Shown: in pieces, positions 57,431-64,000 of the stretch
How the letters are laid out: each line of letters begins with the position of its first letter
Position numbering within the stretch: the first letter of the stretch is position 1
Source of the DNA: Hofstenia miamia
Taxonomy: Eukaryota; Xenacoelomorpha; Acoela
Reading direction: 5' to 3'
DNA: 64,000 nt
NCBI GenBank assembly: GCA_004352715.1
Contig: SCFE01000070.1
Location: 311,321-375,320 of the forward strand
The notes under the pieces: model-generated
What the model saw: only the letters and a program-made list of their open reading frames with translations
What the model was told of the DNA's origin: nothing
Databases searched by the model: none
Translations under genes and position numbers: made by a program

Positions 57431-58032
57431 GGAAGGGCTCACGTCTGGTCCAGCCCTACGGCCCTTCTATGATACGTTTACTGTATAAAGGTTAACAATG
57501 CAATTTGAATTTGAACAGAATTGAATTAGCATTTTTAACGGACTAATCCGGATATGCACCTATGCACATGTTGATCAATACATATGAAAATTGTCCAATC
57601 AAATTCATAGTGTAGCGCTTATGGGACTCTTTGAGGCAACAGACACTATCATTGCTGTAAAAGAAAAGTAATTTGGGCCGGACTGGGCTCGTGCTAAAAA
57701 TTTCAGCGCAATTCCAACTTTGATAATTTCCAAACAAGTAAGATGGCAAATCCACATTATAATAACAGGGACGTTGTTATCATTACTTCTTAAGTTTACT
57801 TACACATCATATTTTGCCCCGGATATCGCGAAAGCTAAGACCGGCCCTGAATCTGGAGCAAATATGCTTGCATCGGGCCACTTTATAATAAACTCCACTT
57901 TTAAATAGGGGAAATTAAGCAAAAGCAGAAATAAAAAATTAGACATGTAATACAAATAAATCATGTAATACTACACCGGCAGTGAAAGAGACAAAGTGAT
58001 TGGAAAGCTTCAACTCTGGTAAATATTTGAAT
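57431..58032. other. Intergenic, no gene
   Basis: Short GGGC-rich phrases near 57432-57475 and 57674-57690. Nothing else recognised. Confidence 0.35.
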
Positions 58033-59828
58033 TAATGGCAGTGCAAGACTTATATTTTCATAAAGGAGGATATTGAGTTTTCTTCTATATTTTTATAACA
58101 CTTTTGTAAAGTTTTTTAATATAATTTTTTCAACACTTGCTTTTGGATTGTCATTTATAAAATTTTCAACAAGCAGGTAGAGTTTGCATAAGAGTGATCC
58201 TGCAAGGGTGTGAGCAAGGAATTTGCTGGTCTTATCATATTACATGTTTCTATTGGATATCTAATGATAATACTGAAATATCTCTTTATTCACCATATTA
58301 TTATACCATATTATTATAAAGCACTTCAGCTAAAATATACACACAACTGAATATTCTGTTTTTCCTTCCAACAAATGGTGCACAGAAAAGCTGTAATTAA
58401 GCAATCAATTGCATTTCAAACATAGAATAAAGTTATAAACCTCTACACTTTTTTTATAAATTATTTAAATCACATGTGAATTTAGATTTTTGAATATTGG
58501 TAATAAATAGTTCAATGTGATTTCTCAGGGTATCGTACATCCTGGTGGAAAACAGTTAATATTTTTACTAAGCTTAAATGCAAGTCAGTTAAGGCCATTA
58601 GGCTTTACTAAATAGGTAGTAGGCCAACTGCATGTGTACTAAACTCAAATTTCATTAGATCACCTATACCTGACTTGACTTGAATAATAATATCAAAACT
58701 TGCAGGGTTCTAAGAATGAATAAATTTTTTAATTAAAAGCTTGTTTTCAGTTAAGTATTTCATTGTGAGACAGTTATTCTTATTCCTTCCTTACATCGAA
58801 AACTTATTTTTAACCTGAGAATTAGTATTTTTTGTTTACTGCAAATAGTATTATATGTTCAATTATGTTTCATTGCTTTATAGGTGGTTAGTAGTAAAAG
58901 AATTCGATGGACGTGAATATTTTTACTGTACGCTTGCGGGCATGGATATGATATAATAGTGTACTTTGGCCGTCTGTGTATCCCTGATGTCATTGGAATA
59001 TATTCTCTTTTGTTGTAATATTTGTTGGCAAACAATTTTGTTTGCAGTCTATTGTATAAAACGTAACCCGTTTTTTTATTCATAGATGTTGAGGAATTTT
59101 CAAAATTGCATGAGATTAGAAATGTTCAAAATGTAACAAATTTTCTATTCATATTACATAAATAATTTTTAAATACCATTGAATATTTTGTTTAATCATA
59201 TCTCAATTTAAATTTTCTAATTTTATAATTAGTAACTTACCAAAACTATAAATTATACACATTGATTTTAACTTTGTCATGTCATTTTGGATGATATTTG
59301 CAGAAAATTTATTAAAATTGTTTTATCATCTAAGTATATTATTATATTTCATGCTTAATTGAGCATGTTTTTTTTTAAATTTCCGTTTTAAACTAAATTA
59401 TATGTATCGATTTTTGCTACGTTGAACATTTTGATAATTGCATGCAAATTAAATTACTACTTTCATAACTATTAGCTTACTGAAACTATAAATTATATGC
59501 ATTAATTTTCACTTTGTTGCATTATTTGGATATTATTTACTGAAGAACATGCATTAAATTTTTCCAAGTCAGCAGAGTTTGTTATGGTTAAGCGATTTTA
59601 CAGAAATTGTTTTTTCTATTAAAAAAATATTACATTGTAATTTTCTTCTAAATACCATGTGTCTGAATTTTTTGCGTGTGAATAATACACTATTTACAAG
59701 TATTTGCACGTTTAGGATGGTGAATTCATCATAGAGTTTACAAATTTAATGATTGGAAATCACATCTATCGATGGAAAAATCGACATCAACTATGAATAA
59801 CGAATGTGTCATCATATTCACACATTAA

Positions 59829-59995
59829 ATTTACAAAAGCAGAAAACCTGTGTAATGTATTTACCCATAAAGGGGTCATAAACCAAAAAGTAAGCTGAAA
59901 AAGTTGTGTAAAGTCAACAAAGCCTGTTGAAAAGTGGAAAACCCCATGTAATGTAGACAGCCATGCGAGAGTCATAAACCAACAAAAAATGTAAC
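59829..59995. repeat. Two-copy direct repeat inside the insertion
   Basis: GAAAACCTGTGTAATGTA..GGGGTCATAAACCAAAAAG is followed about 100 bases on by GAAAACCCCATGTAATGTA..GAGTCATAAACCAACAAAA. This makes the minus-strand 97-codon frame look internally repetitive. Confidence 0.65.
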
Positions 59996-60049
59996 AGTCT
60001 ACAAATGTGTACAAACATACTAGTAGCATTGATTGTATAATTTTTTGTA

Positions 60050-60630
60050 AATGCAAAATTGTCCTTATCATGTAAGTCAATATATCATACGCCTGTAATG
60101 TTTAAGTATGACATATATTTTTTCCGTTTTATATTTGCAAAAAAATGAATAAAATGTAAGAATTTTTGCAATGAAATAACAGCGTATTAGAAAAATGAAT
60201 TGTAAGGCTTTGCATGTAATGAATAGTCCCCAAAAAAATGAATTAAATTTTGTATAATAGCATCACGTGTATAATTTTTTGGAAAACGAAATTGGCTTTA
60301 TCATTTAAGTCTATATTTCTTATGCCCGTAATATTGAAGTATGGGGAATATTTTCCCATTTTATATGTTGGATAATAGCAAAAAAAGAAATAATTGCATG
60401 GAATTTTTACAGATAGGAAACATTGGTGAAGACAAACTTACTTTTGTCATGTACATCAGACATTTCAAATTTCTATTGATTTATCATGGCTATATTTCAT
60501 ATGCCTGTTATTAAGTTTGGTGAATATTTTCTATCTTGTTTTGAAATGCAAGACTATATTTCATACATCTATCATGTTTAAGTGTAGCGAAATATTTCTA
60601 CACTTTGTATTTGGATATTAGCAGAAAATG
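60050..60630. repeat. Degenerate tandem repeats inside the insertion
   Basis: A block of the form ATATTTCATATGCCTGTAAT, then TTTAAGTATG-GAATATTTT, then TTTTATAT-T and AATAGCA occurs at about 60085, 60310, 60490 and 60555. Copies are heavily worn, and the spacing is uneven. Confidence 0.55.
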
Positions 60631-61615
60631 ATAATGGGTTTTGGGTCTACAAATTATTTTCCTTAAAACATGGTGTTTCATGTCTAAAACATTGTTGCAA
60701 TAAACACGTCTTAAACGAAACTTGAAATCAAACATTTCGGTTTGACCAAATCCTAAAAATCAAAAAATAGAAATTTCGTCAAAAAATTAATTTGTTCAAC
60801 TTAGTTTGTCAAAAATATTTAGTTGCTAGATGGGGTCCAAAAGAATCGCTTCATTTCCACATAGCAAATAGTCACAGGTGTTACGAATACTTTAGGGTGT
60901 CCCATTGGGACGGGCTAGCGCTCTTCTTACCTACTGTGGTTTATACCAAGAATATTGTTTATCTTTGCTTTTCATATAAAATATAGTTTAATAATAAATA
61001 GTGATTTGCTTCAAAATTTCTATTGCAACAAATAACAATGTGGTTTCCCTTGCAATTTCCAAACTACGAATGTAATGAAAAGAAGTCTATATCCATATTT
61101 AATAAAGCATATAATAAAGTTAAGATATTTTTGAAATTCATATACAATTTTTTTTACATTTATGCTTTGTTCAAATTTTTTCAATCAAAAGAAAGGAAAA
61201 TTGAGCGTTGAATAAGGGAATTTCAAAATAGTGACATTGTTCTTTTAATGAAAGTTAAGTAGCACTAACAAACCTATGATTTTTGAAATTATATTGCAAA
61301 GAAGCTCCTTAAAATTAGTAATTCGTAAAGACTGGATATTTAATGTTGAGACGTGTTATTTAGTGTTGTGCAAATATTTAATTATTGTCGCCAGTTGTAA
61401 AATAGCATTTAAAGCGTGTAGACCTAAGATTTTTGAAATTATATTGCAAAGAAGCTCTTTAAAATTAGTAAATTATTTCACAGTATGATAACATTTCATC
61501 ATTAGTTTTCACCGCTTCTACGATTTTGTTCAGTTGTGTGTCAAATACTTTAAATTTAAAAATAATTAACACTGTGAATTTCGTTTTTCCTGTATTACAA
61601 TTTATTGTGGCAATA

Positions 61616-62245
61616 AAATTTGTAACTTTATCTTCCGATGATGTGAATAATATTGAAACAGAGAGACCAATTAACCATAATTTTCCAAAATTAGCGAAAA
61701 AAATTATGGATGAAATTGTAAAACGCAATTGTGCATGTAGCCCTGTGTCACCTAAGTATGTTACTGACATAATTGGCTATCAACAGAAAAAACTTTCAGT
61801 AGAAGAAATATTAAACGAATTTACAGTGGCAACCATAGACGATCCAAATTCCAATAAAAAGTGTGATACGGCATTCTTTAAAGGGAAAACTCATGGAAAA
61901 GAAAGAATATACTAAAGCGGGTATGAAATTGCAAGATCTTAAATTCCATCAATCAGACCTTGATAAAATGGATTGTGGCTATCTCAATTTTTTCAGGAGT
62001 GTACTATATCATATATGTGTGAGTGCCAAGAAAAACAAGATAAAGTAAAATTCGCCAAAGTATTTAAAGAATGTGATGGACAAGAAAGTTTGTGTAATGA
62101 TCCTGATGAAATTGAAATGAGATTAACCGCTCAAAATATTAGCACTGCTTGCCTTAACCTTACTGAGGAAGCGAATAAATTTTTCCTTGATCGTCACTAT
62201 AAAGTTAAAAACCTTACATTTCCAATTCTGAACTGCTTTCTCTAA
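61616..62245 (+). pseudogene. Pseudogene copy of the 47.4-kb secreted protein
   Basis: It aligns to 47373-48120. The start ATG has become ATA (GGCAATGAGATT against GGCAATAAAATT), and the hydrophobic signal stretch is replaced by SSDDVNNIETERPINHNF. The conserved DYQQKKLSVEEILNEFTVAT block follows with one change. About 48 bases around the Cys-Cys pair are missing and the frame is lost, giving a stop at 61913. The rest continues in two other frames: HQSDLDKMDCGYLNFFRSVL at 61939-62004, then a CECQEKQDKVKFAKVFKECD block to 62245. The C-terminal tail is out of frame. No ATG with a signal peptide lies upstream, so it is most likely dead, unless exons outside the homologous region supply a start. 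Confidence 0.8.
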
Positions 62246-63426
62246 GCTTAACAATGTCAATTTAGTTTTGTTAATTATTACCTTTGTTGTAAATTATTGC
62301 TAAACATTTCTTTAGTTACGTTATTGTTCATATATTATAAATAAATGATTCTGATGTATTAGTTTTATTATATCTCAAGCTAAATCAACTGCATCCTATG
62401 ACATTTCAAGTTTGCATTTTGTAGTATGCATGCATGAGTACAAACAAGAACATTATGAAATTATGGTTATCCACACAAATTTTAAAACTCATAAAATTAA
62501 TTAATTAATATTTTCAAGATCGGTGCTTTGCATTAATTGTGAAAGCAAATATCAATATTAATTTTGTTAATAAGACAGAGTATTCAATACAAAAATATTT
62601 ACTAAAAATATTTTAATAGTGATCAGTAATTATAAGAAAAAGATATTAAATTCAAAATAAGAACAACTAATTCTAGTGGGCAAATAAAAGCCACAATATA
62701 CAGTCATACTACGTTATTTATAGACATGAAGAACTGCTTTTGATATCATTTATGTGGTAATCTAAATTATTAAATTTTAAAATAGCGGGTTTGTTTTAAA
62801 TATGATTATAAATGCGATTGGTAAAAAAATATTTGAATATAATTTTTCAAATATATGTACTTTTTTTGCAATTTAATTAAAAATAATTAAATTATTCTGT
62901 TTTAAAAATGCTTGCTACTGAAGCTACATTAGCAATTTCTTTTAAGTAAAACAAGTGTTTTTACCTAAACCCAATTTTTTACAAATTTTAAAACAATATA
63001 AGGGAATTCCTTAAATTAGGCTTCCGAACTTATATTCGGAATATTTTATTTAAATGAAACTTCATGGAATGCAATTATAAAATGATTATAAAATCAAAAT
63101 TATGCTATTATTTCTTTGCAGCCAACGTTTCTTGAGCAAATCAAGTAATATTGTAATCTTTGATGGGTTTTATATAAAAATTTCAAATATCAACAACATC
63201 AAATTTTTTTATCTTAATTTTTATTATGTTGAACAAATTTGCAATTCATTTTACAAAATTTTGAAATTTCTTTGAACGACAATATGATAAATAATTCGAC
63301 TATGTGAACACCATGAATAATCAGTAATTATGAACAGAATAAAACATCTTCTGAATCAAATTTAACTATTATAAATAATTCAAAATATAAAATATATGCA
63401 ATCTGAAACATGTTTGGCTATTAGTA

Positions 63427-63885
63427 GTGTTATATGTCATGTGGAAACAAAGGGAATTCTAAAGATTTGTATCAAAAATATAAAAGGAAGCATCTCCTGC
63501 AGTTAAATTTGATTTTGGGGAAACTAATAAAAGCTGATCAGACGAACGGAAATCGCGATTTGTTGTGCATAATATAAGTAGTTTGGCAAGATATTTAGGT
63601 TCATGGATAATTCTATTGATAGTAAATATAATCTTATAATCAATTGTTTTTTTGTTGGTCAAATTTTTAACTTCTTCAGCAATGCTAGTGCAGTGCATGT
63701 CCTAGGCTTTCGGAAAATTACCCTTGCTGCAAAATTGAATACTGACTTTAAGAGTTTCTGTAAATGTGTACTACAGCAAATTTAGAGATCGTTCCACAAT
63801 GCAAAAGTGGCAATACAATAGATTTTCCTAGAGTAGCTGTTGATGCAACCAGCTAAGCAATGCCGAATATTACGCAGATAATATC
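63427..63885. other. Segment present only in copy B, no gene
   Basis: Lies between duplicated blocks and has no match in copy A, where 49729-50440 occupies the place. No gene or element end was recognised. Confidence 0.4.
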
Positions 63886-63959
63886 ATAATTAGCAATTTG
63901 CAAAATGTTTGTGGGAAATTCAATTAATTTATATGCATATTGCATTTTGAAAATTTTAT

Positions 63960-63963
<4 letters not shown>

Positions 63964-63991
<28 letters not shown>
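63964..63991. repeat. (AT)n microsatellite at end of copy B
   Basis: About 14 units followed by TTCAG, equivalent to 50541-50565. Confidence 0.9.
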
Positions 63992-63994
<3 letters not shown>

Positions 63995-64000
63995 GAGTTG

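Larger units (their letters stand above)
58890..60935. mobile_element. 2046-bp insertion with 6-bp target duplication and matching empty site
   Basis: Copy A reads TATAGGTGGTTTATACC at 46626-46642. Copy B reads TATAGGTGGTT, then this insert, then GTGGTTTATACC. GTGGTT is thus duplicated (58884-58889 and 60936-60941). The insert starts AGTAGTAAAAG and ends CTTCTTACCTACT; the reverse complement of that end starts AGTAGGTAAGAAG, a short imperfect inverted repeat. No transposase or other coding frame was recognised. The inside holds degenerate repeats. It is a non-autonomous mobile element inserted after the duplication; type unassigned. Confidence 0.8.
58033..64000 (+). repeat. Large direct duplication, copy B
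   Basis: Partner of 45816-50570, diverged and interrupted by the 2046-bp insertion at 58890-60935. It also has a local duplication (61276-61320 and 61428-61472 share TTTTTGAAATTATATTGCAA), and 63427-63885 has no partner in A. It ends at the window edge in the same (AT)n-TTCAG sequence that closes copy A. Confidence 0.88.

Noticed and set aside
58859-59083. 74-codon minus-strand frame spanning the insertion boundary
   Set aside because: It crosses the junction of host and inserted DNA and matches nothing.
59787-60080. 97-codon minus-strand frame with a repeated WFMT..TLH pattern
   Set aside because: The peptide repeat simply reflects a DNA direct repeat inside the non-coding insertion.
1-64000. 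CRISPR arrays, rRNA genes, operons, riboswitches
   Set aside because: None seen. Repeats are dispersed or inverted transposon-type repeats, and gene style is eukaryotic.

Overview
The window is AT-rich DNA from an animal, most likely an invertebrate. Evidence: an intact gene for a RING-WWE protein of the RNF146 (Iduna) type, a Tc1/mariner-superfamily transposase relic, Ty3/gypsy LTR retrotransposons, pieces of APE-endonuclease LINEs, many small inverted-repeat elements, and (AT)n microsatellites. There are no operons or bacterial-style gene spacing. I cannot name the taxon.

Layout. 1-4.8 kb: AT-rich DNA with a solo-LTR-like repeat. 4.8-6.0 kb: decayed mariner-type transposase (-). 6.6-8.3 kb: relic of a gypsy element (-). 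9.1-10.3 kb: long inverted-repeat element built from a repeated TTGAGTGAA motif. 10.5-21.8 kb: a nearly complete Ty3/gypsy element (-) with both LTRs, primer site, polypurine tract, gag, protease, RT, RNase H, integrase and an extra 3' ORF, all broken by stops and shifts. Its gag-protease part contains an assembly duplication bounded by single Ns. 22.0-24.0 kb: a further related LTR with a 404-bp hairpin element inserted (7-bp target duplication), then a hAT-like MITE. 24.36-25.36 kb: assembly gap of exactly 1000 N. 25.4-26.2 kb: broken gene with paired-cysteine motifs. 26.2-36.1 kb: LINE fragments in both orientations around the RNF146-type gene. 36.1-44.8 kb: dispersed repeats and a second gypsy element (+) whose RT has been deleted. 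45.8-64.0 kb: a large diverged direct duplication. Copy A carries an intact gene for a secreted 10-cysteine protein; copy B carries its pseudogene and a 2046-bp insertion. A third gypsy fragment and other repeats lie between the copies.

Only two genes look intact: the RNF146-type E3 ligase (29286-29765) and the unrecognised secreted protein (47373-48122). Almost all other coding signal is decayed mobile-element sequence. CpG is nearly absent from the blocks carrying LTR elements and clearly commoner in 1-1 kb, 26-36 kb and 44-50 kb, which suggests methylation-driven decay of part of the window.

The most informative new structures are the secreted-protein duplication, the insertion with its matching empty site in the paralogous copy, and two inverted-repeat elements whose ends can be read exactly or nearly so. 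All comparisons were made by eye; percentages and family assignments are approximate.
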